Below, piece by piece: positions 23,487 through 31,751 of a stretch of DNA of 52,406 nucleotides. Under the pieces are notes generated by a model. The model was not told where the DNA came from and made no database searches. It saw only the letters and a list, made by a program, of their open reading frames with translations. The DNA is from an uncultured Bacteroidaceae bacterium (lineage in GTDB: Bacteria; Bacteroidota; Bacteroidia; Bacteroidales; Bacteroidaceae). The position numbers were made by a program, and so were the translations under genes. Positions within the stretch are counted from its first letter, which is position 1, and each line of letters opens with the position of its first letter. The stretch is taken from contig CAJORF010000067.1 of assembly GCA_905236985.1 (NCBI GenBank), forward strand, positions 1 to 52,406, read 5' to 3'.

Positions 23487-26198
23487 TTATTGGATTCTCA
23501 CTTTGCGTCCATTGATGATGTAGATGCCACGCGACAGATGGGAAATGTTGGCCTTGCGTCCGCTGAGATCGAAAACGGAGTTAGACGAGAGGTGATGTGA
23601 CGAACAGTCATCCAGAAGTTCACCTATTCCATCTTCCATGTTGGCAATGGAGGCGATGTCGTCGGCAGAGAGCGAATAGTTGAAGATGCGAATGTCATCG
23701 AGATAGCCTTTGAGCATCGGATCAGCGGTGAATTGGCTGCGACCTACATAATTGAAAATGGGACTGAAGTCAGCAGGACGGTCGCTGATACTGGTGTTGG
23801 AGGTCACGGCCTCACCATTGAGATAGACGGTGATGGCATCTGCAGCGAAAGTCACGGCGACATGAGTCCAAGAGTTGGAACGCAAGGTCTTAGAGATGTC
23901 GAAATACTGCTCACTGCCGCCATTCTTGATGGCCAGACGCATCCTCGACGAAGAACCTGCGCAGGGACTGAGGAAGACATAGTGGTCGGTGTCGTTGCCG
24001 AAATCAAAGATACGTTGCCAAGAGGAAGTCGAACGCAGGTTCACCCACGCTGTAAAAGTTAGGTCACGGCTGGCTACGATGGTGGCAGGCAGTTGCAGGA
24101 ACTGCTTGCCCGTGATGTTGAGTGCTTTGTCGAGCTTGCCTGTCGTTGTGGCAAAATCGCCGAAGAGGGCGGCGTGGTTGCCGTTGACAGTTACATCGGT
24201 GAGGCTGTCGCAATCCAGACGCATGATGCAGGCCTGCTCGCCGGAGGGTGAGGCCATAGCGATGTCGCTGGGCTCGGAGTGGTTGAGGCTCTTGTCCTGT
24301 GCCAAGACACGATACTGATAGCTGACGGAGAGATCTGTGGCGGTGTTATCAACGTAGGACGTTGATTCGATGTAACGATTGATAACATTCCATGTGCTGC
24401 CGCCATCGCGCGAACGTTGGATGGTGTAGCCACGCAGATCACGGTCGGAGGGAGCCGTCCAGGTGAGGAGTACGCTGGCGGGCTGAGCCGTAGCCGTGAG
24501 TTCTGTGGGAGGGGCTGGAGCCACAGCATCGTAGGTAACACCTTCGGGCAGCAGTCGCCACTGCTGATTGGGCTCGCCAGTGAACACGCCCTGGTTGACC
24601 TTACGTCCAGCCACCTTCATCTGTGTCTCGGTGCCGGGCATGGTCTGCAGATACATGGCGCTGTGACGTGAACGGATGTAGAACCATCCGTTGTCGGCAT
24701 ATTCAATGAACCATTGCTCGTTGTTGCCGAAACCTCCGTTAAAAACAATGAGTTCGCCGCCATCAGAGAGGCTCCAATCCCTGACATCAATGAGCAACGA
24801 GGTGTTCTTGGCGTTCTCGATGCGGAAGTAGTTCCAATCGTAGGCCCAGGTGTCTGGCAGTGCCTTAGTCAATGGAGTGATGATCCACTGCTGGGCGGCA
24901 TTATTAGCGTTCTTTACCTGCGCCAACGTAGTGCCAGCACTGGCACTGTTGTTGGCCGGAGCGAGCACGTGTCCACTGAAGCGATTGACGATTTTGTAGG
25001 TGGTAGCCTCGGTGGGCAGAGGTGGCATAATATCCTCGCCACCCTGAATGTTAACGAGTCCCTCGGCATTCTTTTGTCCCTGCTGATAGCCAGTTCCGCC
25101 TGGCAGCGTCATGATATACTCACGCGTGGGACCTTGACCATCGTAGAATACATCGTGATCGATAGCAGCGAAGCGATAGTCGGTCTCGTAAGCCTGACGC
25201 TCCGAAGTGCCGCCGAAGCCCTGCACGGAGCCGTCGGTGTGTCGATAGACGCTGGCAGCCGTCCATTTGCTTCGGTTTTCGGCATAGCCCATACGGGTGC
25301 CGCGCGTAGCTTTCATAAACTGGCTGCGCGTGTACTCTGCCGTTCCCCACCAGATTCCAACTGTCATACCATATTCAGAACCTACCATACATTCCAAGAT
25401 GTTGTGCAATTCGTCGCCAACGCCAACTTTGCCGTCGGCTGCAACCCTCTGAAAGAACGAAGCGAAGTTGTCGAACGAACCGGCAAGCTGATGCGTATTG
25501 CCTTCATCGAGGTACTGCTTGCAAGTGTTGTACCACTCCAAGGCATAGTCGTTATTGAGCGTATTGCCACCGCAGACACGAACTCCAGCTAAGTCAGCAT
25601 CCTCCTTGATGAGCTTGGCGATGGCCTTGAACTGCGCCTGCGTTCCCTGCTTCCAGGCCCCGTAGTCAGGCTCGTTGAACGGCGAGACGCTGGCCACCTT
25701 CAATCCCCTGGAGTTGACATGATTGGCCGTAGCCTTTATGAGACGGTACCAGTTCTTGGGAATGGTGGTATTGCTGGTGCCAATGTAGGATGCGTGTACG
25801 CCCGCTTCCTGATCGGAGTTGAGGTTGACGTCGGCATTAGGAGCATATTTCTTGGAGATGCGGATGCGTTCGTTGAGCGTTGTCTTCTGGTTGGCTGAGA
25901 GAGCGAGATCCTCGGCAACAGGATCCGTTGTCTGGAAACTCAGACGCATGATCCCAACCATGTCAGCACCCGTGTAAAGTGTACCACGCCGCACATTGTC
26001 CTCGCTCAACCACGCCAGATCGAAGCCCCACGTAAAGTCAGGCAGCTTAGTGCCGGGATCGTCGATACGGAAAGGAACGGTAGTGTGCGGCACTGCAGTG
26101 GCGATAGTGTTGGAAGCACCCGAAGGGACTTGTGCAGAAACTGAGGAAGAACCCACGAGAAGCGCAAGCGCGATAAGCATGAAATAGGGTCGTGTCAT
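23487..26198 (-). CDS. Secreted multidomain glycosidase with ricin-type, FN3 and LamG-like domains
   Basis: A 903-aa secreted protein. A signal peptide ends SSSVSAQ. The catalytic domain (about 40-385) has SPFNEPDYG with Glu176 as probable acid/base and a clan GH-A look; GH30/GH157-like enzymes are possible but I cannot assign a family. Then a ricin B-type lectin domain (about 390-555, two QQW motifs, IVNRFSGH...LLIDV), a fibronectin type III domain (about 563-655, PPTELTATAQPASVLLTW...YQYRVLAQD), and a LamG/concanavalin-like domain (about 665-850, LTFTAWVNL...YLDDIRIFNYSLS). It ends RGIYIINGRKVRIQ, like the GH128-like protein's tail. Probably binds and cleaves a polysaccharide. Follows the sigma/anti-sigma genes but behind a terminator and its own promoter. 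Confidence 0.8.
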   Translation of the reverse strand: MTRPYFMLIALALLVGSSSVSAQVPSGASNTIATAVPHTTVPFRIDDPGTKLPDFTWGFDLAWLSEDNVRRGTLYTGADMVGIMRLSFQTTDPVAEDLALSANQKTTLNERIRISKKYAPNADVNLNSDQEAGVHASYIGTSNTTIPKNWYRLIKATANHVNSRGLKVASVSPFNEPDYGAWKQGTQAQFKAIAKLIKEDADLAGVRVCGGNTLNNDYALEWYNTCKQYLDEGNTHQLAGSFDNFASFFQRVAADGKVGVGDELHNILECMVGSEYGMTVGIWWGTAEYTRSQFMKATRGTRMGYAENRSKWTAASVYRHTDGSVQGFGGTSERQAYETDYRFAAIDHDVFYDGQGPTREYIMTLPGGTGYQQGQKNAEGLVNIQGGEDIMPPLPTEATTYKIVNRFSGHVLAPANNSASAGTTLAQVKNANNAAQQWIITPLTKALPDTWAYDWNYFRIENAKNTSLLIDVRDWSLSDGGELIVFNGGFGNNEQWFIEYADNGWFYIRSRHSAMYLQTMPGTETQMKVAGRKVNQGVFTGEPNQQWRLLPEGVTYDAVAPAPPTELTATAQPASVLLTWTAPSDRDLRGYTIQRSRDGGSTWNVINRYIESTSYVDNTATDLSVSYQYRVLAQDKSLNHSEPSDIAMASPSGEQACIMRLDCDSLTDVTVNGNHAALFGDFATTTGKLDKALNITGKQFLQLPATIVASRDLTFTAWVNLRSTSSWQRIFDFGNDTDHYVFLSPCAGSSSRMRLAIKNGGSEQYFDISKTLRSNSWTHVAVTFAADAITVYLNGEAVTSNTSISDRPADFSPIFNYVGRSQFTADPMLKGYLDDIRIFNYSLSADDIASIANMEDGIGELLDDCSSHHLSSNSVFDLSGRKANISHLSRGIYIINGRKVRIQ

Positions 26199-26234
26199 TG
26201 TAGGAAAAAAGGGATAATGAAACTATTTGCGCGA

Positions 26235-26265
26235 CAAAGATAGGTATCTTTTTTTATATGACAAA
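26235..26265 (-). promoter_or_regulatory. Promoter for the 903-aa glycosidase
   Basis: Minus strand TTTG (26265-26262), 19-bp spacer, TATCTTTG (26242-26235). Confidence 0.72.
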
Positions 26266-26298
26266 AGAAATGGGTCGAAAAACAAACGTTTTGACCCA
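26265..26298 (-). terminator. Probable terminator after the anti-sigma gene
   Basis: On the minus strand GGGTCAAAA pairs with TTTTCGACCC (one G-T pair) around a small loop, followed by an ATTTCTTTT stretch. It separates the sigma operon from the glycosidase promoter. Confidence 0.55.
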
Positions 26299-26327
26299 CT
26301 TCAATATAAATGCGCTCTCGCAACGGG

Positions 26328-26660
26328 CTATGGGACTACTGTGTCAGACGCGGAAGCAGCGGCTGTACTGTCAGGAGCAGCCACGGTTTCCGGGGAGGGA
26401 GATGTCCACACGAGACTGTCAGTGACGCGAAGGCCGGGCACCATAGCTTCCATGATCAGTCCCAGGATGAACAGTGCAGCCACGGACGCGATGTTAGAGA
26501 GAACTGGCAAGATGCGCAGACGGCGCTGCTGCCGTTGACGTTCCTCCCAGCGCTGCATCGTCTGCGCCCATTGCTCCTGAGCGCCAAGCTCTCGGAAGAT
26601 GAGGTGGTCAACAGCGTCGATGCGCTCTTCATCAAGATGGAATGAGTCGTTCATTGTCAT
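26328..26660 (-). CDS. Small membrane protein, probable anti-sigma factor
   Basis: A 110-aa protein whose frame starts MTMNDSFHLDEERIDAVDHL and begins 37 bp after the sigma gene. It has a charged N-terminal cytoplasmic part (residues 1-50), one transmembrane segment (IASVAALFILGLIMEAMV, about 55-72), and a short Ser/Ala/Pro-rich outer tail ending ASDTVVP. ATG at 26654 is an alternative start. Single-pass architecture and location right after a sigma-70 family gene fit an anti-sigma factor that holds the sigma factor at the membrane, but no zinc-anti-sigma motif (HX3CX2C) is present, so the call is an inference. In B. subtilis such factors are cleaved by PrsW, and a PrsW-like gene lies 80 bp beyond the sigma gene. 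Confidence 0.6.
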   Translation of the reverse strand: MTMNDSFHLDEERIDAVDHLIFRELGAQEQWAQTMQRWEERQRQQRRLRILPVLSNIASVAALFILGLIMEAMVPGLRVTDSLVWTSPSPETVAAPDSTAAASASDTVVP

Positions 26661-26697
26661 GACGTTAGGGATTTGTGAGGTTCTTGCATTGAGTGGC

Positions 26698-27333
26698 TTA
26701 TATCGACAAGTGCAGACGTGCGAATCGTTCACGCACCTGTTCGCGCAAGCGTTGCATACACTTGTACTTGCTGGTCTTGAGTCCCTGCTTCGTCTGGTTC
26801 TCAGGACGCAAGGCGAGGATTTCGTCAAGCGTACGATGTTCGTAGTAGAAGAGGGTCAGGATCTGACGACAACGCTCGGTCATCTGCAGGACAACGTCCG
26901 TCACGATCTGCTCGCGCTGTTCGGACTCGGAGATGCCATCAGCGGTCTCTGCGAAACGGCTGCTATCGAGTGCTTCCAACGTAGTGTCGTTGTCGGCGAG
27001 CACAAGACGCTGCTGTTGTCGCACCAGCTCCCAGTGTTTCCGTTTGGCAATAGCCATGAGAAAAGTGAGCAGCGAACTGGACATGGGTCGAAGTTGGCCT
27101 TCCGTCCAGCGGCAGACACGCTTGTCAGCGAGCTCGATGCGGTGTGTCTCAATCTCCCGCCATAAGTGAATGAGCGCTTCCTGAAAGATGTCATCAACGT
27201 TGGCATCGCCGACGAAGACAGCCGCCGCGTGGTGAGCGAAGTAGCTCTTGCAGTCGTGGTAGTAGCGTTCCAAAGCTGCATTATTGCGCTGTTGCACGGC
27301 TTCCACCATATCTCTGTCAGTCCATCTGGCCAT
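26698..27333 (-). CDS. Sigma-70 family (ECF-like) RNA polymerase sigma factor
   Basis: A 211-aa sigma factor. Region 2 is visible as ANVDDIFQEALIHLWREIETHR (about residues 45-65), with YYHDCKSYFAHHAAAVF before it, and region 4 as QMTERCRQILTLFYYEHRTLDEIL (about 150-172) with a helix-turn-helix ending SKYKCMQRLREQVRERF. It recruits core polymerase to a set of promoters not identifiable here. First gene of a two-gene operon with the putative anti-sigma. A -7 box TACTTTTG lies about 44 bp upstream. Confidence 0.9.
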   Translation of the reverse strand: MARWTDRDMVEAVQQRNNAALERYYHDCKSYFAHHAAAVFVGDANVDDIFQEALIHLWREIETHRIELADKRVCRWTEGQLRPMSSSLLTFLMAIAKRKHWELVRQQQRLVLADNDTTLEALDSSRFAETADGISESEQREQIVTDVVLQMTERCRQILTLFYYEHRTLDEILALRPENQTKQGLKTSKYKCMQRLREQVRERFARLHLSI

Positions 27334-27376
27334 GATTGTTGTCAGTCAATTCTTGTCCTTGATTGTAAGTGATGGG

Positions 27377-27384
27377 CAAAAGTA
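27377..27384 (-). promoter_or_regulatory. -7 box for the sigma/anti-sigma operon
   Basis: TACTTTTG on the minus strand. No clear -33 box. Confidence 0.45.
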
Positions 27385-27415
27385 ACCCATCAATCCCATA
27401 AAAAAGAAAATGCGC

Positions 27416-28147
27416 TCACGAATTGGGATTTTTGTTGTAAACCGAATGGTCGGCATCAGCCAGTTCGCGGATGTGACGCTGCCCCAACTTGCGCAACTCA
27501 TTGCAGAACAGTAAGAGTGCGATTCCAAACACGGCCTCCAAGCCTTCGGAGACGCTTTGCGTCATGGCAATCGTGTCGTAGATGCCATGAGCTAAAACAG
27601 GTGCCGCCCAGACGAGGATGCGGTTGCGATTGGTGTTGTGCCCAAAATGAACGAGGCTGTAATAGTAGCCCATGAGCACAGCAAAGAAGAAATGAGCAGG
27701 CACAGACAGCAAACCACGCACGAGTCCCGTCACCAACCATTCATCTCCAGCGGCAAACAAATAAGTGATATTCTCAAAGGCAGCAAAGCCCAAACCGATA
27801 CAGGCGGCATAGACGATGCCATCGAGATGCTCGTCAAAGTAAGGATTCTTGCGCAAGAGGAGCCACAGGAAACACAGTTTGGCCGTCTCCTCGGGAATGG
27901 CAGCAGCACCGAAGGAGTTGAGCATCGCTTCGAACCAATTGGAGTAGTTCTGGGGCACTAAACCTGCAAGGAGCATGGGACCAGATATGAGCATGGAGGC
28001 GAATGCCGAAGCAATGCCGTAGAACAACCCTCGGATGATCCACTGAGAAGGTTCGGGATGTTCCTTGTCGCGAATCAGCATCAAGACCATGAGCACCGCC
28101 GCAGGTATCAACGCCAAGGCAAGGATGAGGAGAGATATATTCTGCAT
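27416..28147 (-). CDS. PrsW-type intramembrane metalloprotease
   Basis: A 243-aa polytopic membrane protein with the PrsW signature motifs: IPEETAK (Glu86, Glu87), FENITY (about 124-129), a His at PAHFFF (151), and AHGIYD (His187, Asp191) as metal ligands. Six to eight hydrophobic segments are visible. In B. subtilis PrsW starts the cleavage of an anti-sigma factor. Here the gene is directly upstream of a sigma/anti-sigma operon on the same strand, with its own leader, so a related role is suggested but not shown. The C-terminal tail is polar (GQRHIRELADADHS). Confidence 0.88.
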   Translation of the reverse strand: MQNISLLILALALIPAAVLMVLMLIRDKEHPEPSQWIIRGLFYGIASAFASMLISGPMLLAGLVPQNYSNWFEAMLNSFGAAAIPEETAKLCFLWLLLRKNPYFDEHLDGIVYAACIGLGFAAFENITYLFAAGDEWLVTGLVRGLLSVPAHFFFAVLMGYYYSLVHFGHNTNRNRILVWAAPVLAHGIYDTIAMTQSVSEGLEAVFGIALLLFCNELRKLGQRHIRELADADHSVYNKNPNS

Positions 28148-28296
28148 AACTCCAAATAAATAAAAAGGATCGTGCGTGCGCGCGATGGCGAAAACACTAA
28201 AACGCTTACAAAGTAAGCTAAAATCTTTTGGTCGTGCAAATTTTCAGGCATAAACTTTCATATCAAGGCGTAAAATGTGTTTTTCTTGCAAAAAAA

Positions 28297-28327
28297 TTTG
28301 CAGTATCAAGAAAACCATGTACCTTTG
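28297..28327 (+). promoter_or_regulatory. Strong promoter for the structured RNA / GDSL gene
   Basis: TTTG (28297-28300), 19-bp spacer, TACCTTTG (28320-28327). It drives the leader that precedes the GDSL hydrolase. Confidence 0.8.
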
Positions 28328-28333
28328 CATCAG

Positions 28334-28574
28334 CAAACGGGAAAAGCTTCTCCGAAAAGATCTTTGACATCAGCTACAATTACCATAGCCGCATCGGTTT
28401 GATCGGGAGACTCATCAATTAACATCAGAAAACCGAGAACGTTTCGCTGTCCAATGGCGGGCTGCGCCCTTTGGGGTAACCTCTTCACGGAGGCCGGCAG
28501 ATTACAAAGGAAGCGAGCACTCAAATCATATTTACTCGGAGTTCTCATCACATCACCGATGCGGTTTCTTTTTT
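28334..28574 (+). ncRNA. Candidate structured RNA (leader or independent sRNA)
   Basis: A closing helix CCGCATCGGT (28389-28398) pairs perfectly with ACCGATGCGG (28555-28564), followed by a T-rich stretch (28565-28574). Inside it: TTGAT/ATCAA (28399-28403, 28414-28418), CCGAG/CTCGG (28433-28437, 28535-28539), TTCGCT/AGCGAG (28443-28448, 28512-28517), GGGC/GCCC (28459-28469) and CCTC/GAGG with a TTCACG loop (28480-28493). All are nested, forming one long arm with two terminal hairpins. No coding frame fits across it. It could be a 6S-like RNA, a leader controlling the GDSL gene, or a new family. 5' end is inferred from the promoter. No Rfam family is claimed. Confidence 0.45.
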
Positions 28575-28621
28575 ATCTGCATCCACCTAACGAAACAATA
28601 ACAAACCTAAAGAACACTACT

Positions 28622-29305
28622 ATGATTCGCAAATTCACTCTCTGCGCCCTGCTCTCTTTAGTGGGCATAGGCGCTAACGCACAGAACGACTGGGGAAACT
28701 TCGGCCGCTACGAAAAAGATAATGCCGAAATCATCAAACAGCCGCAAAGCGCACGCAAAGCGGTCTTCATGGGTAATTCCATCACCGACAACTGGGCGAA
28801 CCGCAGACCTGTTTTTTTCAAGGAGAACGGTTACGTCGGACGAGGCATCGGGGGGCAGACAAGCTATCAGATGTTGCTGCGCTTCCGCGAGGATGTGGTC
28901 AAACTGCAGCCCAAAGTAGTTGTCATCAATGCCGGCACAAACGACATCGCACAGAACAATCACCCGTATGTCGAGGATCGCACATTCGGCAATATCGTGT
29001 CAATGTGCGAAATTGCCAAGGCCAACAACATCAAGGTGATACTCACTACCATCACTCCCTGCGACCACTACAATTGGCGTCCCGACATCAAGGACTCAAC
29101 CGTTAAGATCAAGAGCATCAATGAACGCCTGCGCGCATACGCTAAGAAGAACAATCTCCTGTTCGTCGATTACTTCGCAGCGATGGCTGATGAGCGCGGA
29201 TCTATGCGCCCTGGCCTCTCCGACGATGGCTGTCATCCCACAGCCGATGGCTATGCCATCATGGAACCAATGATCAAGGAAGCCATTCAGAAGATTGTGA
29301 AATAA
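28622..29305 (+). CDS. Secreted SGNH/GDSL-family hydrolase
   Basis: A 227-aa secreted esterase-type protein beginning MIRKFTLCALLSLVGIGANA, a clear signal peptide. GNSITD (residues 51-56) holds the nucleophile Ser53, INAGTNDIAQ is block III, and DGCHPTADGY near the C-terminus supplies the catalytic Asp/His pair. The frame is open back to 28454, but that extension would lie in the candidate RNA and lacks a signal peptide, so 28622 is preferred. Substrate unknown; such proteins often remove acetyl or acyl groups from polysaccharides or lipids. Confidence 0.92.
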   Translation: MIRKFTLCALLSLVGIGANAQNDWGNFGRYEKDNAEIIKQPQSARKAVFMGNSITDNWANRRPVFFKENGYVGRGIGGQTSYQMLLRFREDVVKLQPKVVVINAGTNDIAQNNHPYVEDRTFGNIVSMCEIAKANNIKVILTTITPCDHYNWRPDIKDSTVKIKSINERLRAYAKKNNLLFVDYFAAMADERGSMRPGLSDDGCHPTADGYAIMEPMIKEAIQKIVK

Positions 29306-29310
29306 GCGTG

Positions 29311-29517
29311 CTACGCCATCATCCTTTCCAAAAGAATTCGAAACGCTTCAGCTTTCGTTCTCTGTTCATCCTCGGAGAGCGAAGGCTGATCTGATAGGAG
29401 CCACTGCTTAAAAGCCTCCAAGGCTCTCATGCGAGTGATGGCCTTGCCAGTCTTCAATCCGCTGGCGTATGGCGTATGGGGCAGCAAGGCCCTGTTGAAA
29501 TTTCCGTCACTCATCAT
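29311..29517 (-). CDS. Small conserved protein of unknown function
   Basis: A 68-aa protein, MMSDGNFNRALLPHTPYASG, then LKTGKAITRMRALEAFKQWL, then LSEDEQRTKAEAFRILLERMMA. It is short, mostly helical and charged at the end. I recall similar DGNFNR-LLPH proteins in Bacteroidales genomes, but this is memory only. It lies convergent to the GDSL gene, and a TACTTTTG box at 29529-29536 (minus strand) precedes it. Confidence 0.65.
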   Translation of the reverse strand: MMSDGNFNRALLPHTPYASGLKTGKAITRMRALEAFKQWLLSDQPSLSEDEQRTKAEAFRILLERMMA

Positions 29518-29528
29518 CTTTTTTTATG

Positions 29529-29536
29529 CAAAAGTA
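29529..29536 (-). promoter_or_regulatory. -7 box for the 68-aa gene
   Basis: TACTTTTG on the minus strand, 11 bp before the start codon, so the transcript would have almost no leader. Confidence 0.4.
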
Positions 29537-29632
29537 CACAAAAAGTGGATTCGACATGTTCTTTTCTTGGGATAATTTGCACAAAAAGATGAAAAAAAGC
29601 TACAAACCGACCATGTGTATTCTTTTTTTTAC

Positions 29633-29640
29633 TACCTTTG
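29633..29640 (+). promoter_or_regulatory. -7 box for the amidase gene
   Basis: TACCTTTG, 29 bp before the ATG. Confidence 0.6.
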
Positions 29641-29669
29641 CAGCCAACAAGGAGTAAAAAAGAGATTAC

Positions 29670-30908
29670 ATGAGACGTTTTTTATGGATATGGCTGTGTC
29701 TGGCAATGGTGTCTTCATTGCAGGCTGCCAAGAAAGTGACATGGGTGATTGACCCAGGTCATGGTGGACGTGACACCGGCTGCGAGAGTAGCAAGCACAA
29801 AGAGAAAGATATCACGCTGGCTGTAGCCAAGGAACTCGGCAAGCAAATCAAGAAGAACATCAGCGGCGTGCGCGTGGTCTATACCCGCGAACGGGACAAG
29901 AAACTCTCCCTACAGCAACGCTGCGACATCGCCAACGCCCGAGGCGCGGAACTGTTCATATCAATCCACGTCAACTCAGCCTCAACTCCTTACGCAAGGG
30001 GAACAGAGTCGTTCTACGCTACCAACGTTCCGCTGAAAGGATCGCAGGCTGGCAAGAGCGAATTGTTGGCACTGCTGTTGCAACGACAATACCTCGCACA
30101 CGGTCGTGTGATCAGCCGTGGCGTGAAGAAACGAGAACTCTACGTCTGCGAACATACAAATATGCCCAGCGTGCTCACCGAGATAGGCTTCATCAGCAAC
30201 AAGGTTGAAGAGGCTTACATCACATCGAAGGAAGGACAGCGCGAGCTCGCTACAGCCATCTGCGAAGCCCTCTCTGAGTACCGCGAGTTCACGAAGAGCG
30301 GCAGCGTGAATCAACAGAAATTGAAGAGTCTGCGATATAGCCATTATGCTCCTGTGAAGATGGTCTCCGTTCCACATCCCGAAATCGTGACAGCCCAGGA
30401 GCGAGCCGAGGAAATGGTTGAACTTGAAAAGGACTTAAAGGCCAAAGCTGAGGCAGAAGCGAAGGCAAGAGCCAAGGAAAAGGTGGATGCCAAAGAAGAG
30501 GCTGAACGGAAAGCGAAGGAAGAGGCAGAACAAAAGGCCAGAGAATTGGCGGAAGCAAAAGCTGCTGCCCAACAGAAAGCTAAGGAGGATGCTAAAGCAA
30601 GGACTGAGGTGAAAACCGAAACGGAGCAGAAGGTGAAAGCAGAAGAGAAACCTTACTTTGCCATTCAGCTCATGAATACAGCCTCCGAACTGAAGGAAGG
30701 TGACTATCGCCTCAAGGGATACAAGGGCATACGACTCATTCCTGCCGCAGGACGTTACAAGGTGATTTACAGCCGCTCAGACAACTATCAGGCCATCAAG
30801 AGCGACCTCGTCCGCATCCGAGAGACTTTCCCAGAAGCTTTCATCGTTGCCTTCATCGGCGACAAACAGATTACAACGGCAGAAGCTTTGGAGAGATTAA
30901 AACAGTAA
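29670..30908 (+). CDS. N-acetylmuramoyl-L-alanine amidase with SPOR-like end
   Basis: A 412-aa secreted cell-wall hydrolase. Signal peptide MRRFLWIWLCLAMVSSLQA. Amidase_3 domain (about 22-215): DPGHGGRDTGCES (His31 metal ligand), FISIHVNSA (His ligand) and VLTEIGFISN (catalytic Glu). Then a long stretch of Lys/Glu/Ala-rich helix (about 255-330, repeated AEAKAKA-like units), a probable coiled coil or flexible spacer. Residues about 332-412 look like a SPOR domain that binds denuded glycan (FAIQLMNT...YKVIYSRSDNY...AFIVAFIGDKQI). Role: splitting septal peptidoglycan. Length is above the plain amidase because of the spacer. Confidence 0.9.
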   Translation: MRRFLWIWLCLAMVSSLQAAKKVTWVIDPGHGGRDTGCESSKHKEKDITLAVAKELGKQIKKNISGVRVVYTRERDKKLSLQQRCDIANARGAELFISIHVNSASTPYARGTESFYATNVPLKGSQAGKSELLALLLQRQYLAHGRVISRGVKKRELYVCEHTNMPSVLTEIGFISNKVEEAYITSKEGQRELATAICEALSEYREFTKSGSVNQQKLKSLRYSHYAPVKMVSVPHPEIVTAQERAEEMVELEKDLKAKAEAEAKARAKEKVDAKEEAERKAKEEAEQKARELAEAKAAAQQKAKEDAKARTEVKTETEQKVKAEEKPYFAIQLMNTASELKEGDYRLKGYKGIRLIPAAGRYKVIYSRSDNYQAIKSDLVRIRETFPEAFIVAFIGDKQITTAEALERLKQ

Positions 30909-30910
30909 AG

Positions 30911-31657
30911 TTGATAGTTGTGGACCAGCACTACCATCCTACGATTTATGCTCGCCTCCGTCAGATCTTTGACGGTGGCGATTGGGATGCGCTCCTCCCC
31001 TATCTGTCATCACTCTCCAATGCCCATTTCCGTACGGCAGGCTATATCATCGGAGAACGATTGCTGCCTGGCGTGTCGGCTGACATCTTTTGGGATGTAG
31101 CCACTCGTCTCATCCTCTGGCAACCCAAAGCTTTCACTGTCACCATGGCGAAGGCTGCTGCTCCCCTCTTTGCTGCCTCGACGCTCTCCCTCTCTGACGA
31201 TGGTCTCCATCGTCTCGCAGCATCCTTGGATGGTGACAGCCACCTCCTTGATTGCCAGAAACTGCTCATGCAGTGGCTGCCTGTCATCACCGAACCAGCT
31301 GACATGGAACAGCTTTTTGATCTTTTCCACGTCAGCGAGCCGCGTCGTCGTGTCGAATTTCTGCTTCGAGCAGAAGGGCTTACATCTGCTTTTGTTCTCC
31401 TGCGTACCCTCCGTTTTGAAGAACACGATCGCCAGTACATCACTGACATTTGTCGTCAACTCATACGCCGTGCATCCGTTTCAACCAGTTCCACGGGTCA
31501 CGCGGACAGCCTCAGCTATAACCTCGCCAGCCTACTCCGCACTTATTTCGACCTTCCCGACCTGCGCGGCATCTTCTCACTGACCCTTCAACCTTACGAA
31601 CTCTCACGTCTCGATACTGACTTTTTGGTCTTCAAACGCATTATTACGAAGGTGTAA
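30911..31657 (+). CDS. Protein of unknown function (248 aa)
   Basis: The frame opens with a TTG two bases after the amidase stop; a GTG four codons later is equally possible. The 248-aa product is largely helical, with repeated motifs such as LPYLSSLSNAHFRTAGYIIG and LRTLRFEEHDRQYITDI, and no signal peptide or transmembrane segment. There is no catalytic motif I recognise. Close coupling to the amidase gene suggests co-transcription. A HEAT/ARM-like helical repeat fold is possible but not demonstrated. Confidence 0.6.
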   Translation: MIVVDQHYHPTIYARLRQIFDGGDWDALLPYLSSLSNAHFRTAGYIIGERLLPGVSADIFWDVATRLILWQPKAFTVTMAKAAAPLFAASTLSLSDDGLHRLAASLDGDSHLLDCQKLLMQWLPVITEPADMEQLFDLFHVSEPRRRVEFLLRAEGLTSAFVLLRTLRFEEHDRQYITDICRQLIRRASVSTSSTGHADSLSYNLASLLRTYFDLPDLRGIFSLTLQPYELSRLDTDFLVFKRIITKV

Positions 31658-31714
31658 TCAGCAACTCATCGAAAAAAAACGAGCAAAATGTGCATCAGAT
31701 TCGCGAAAAAGCTG

Positions 31715-31722
31715 TAACTTTG
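31715..31722 (+). promoter_or_regulatory. -7 box for the aminotransferase cluster
   Basis: TAACTTTG, 30 bp before the ATG. Confidence 0.55.
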
Positions 31723-31751
31723 CCGCCGAAATGCAAAAATGACCACACAGA

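Noticed and set aside
28454-28621. Longer start for the GDSL hydrolase
   Set aside because: The extension overlaps the candidate RNA and lacks a signal peptide; the ATG at 28622 gives one.
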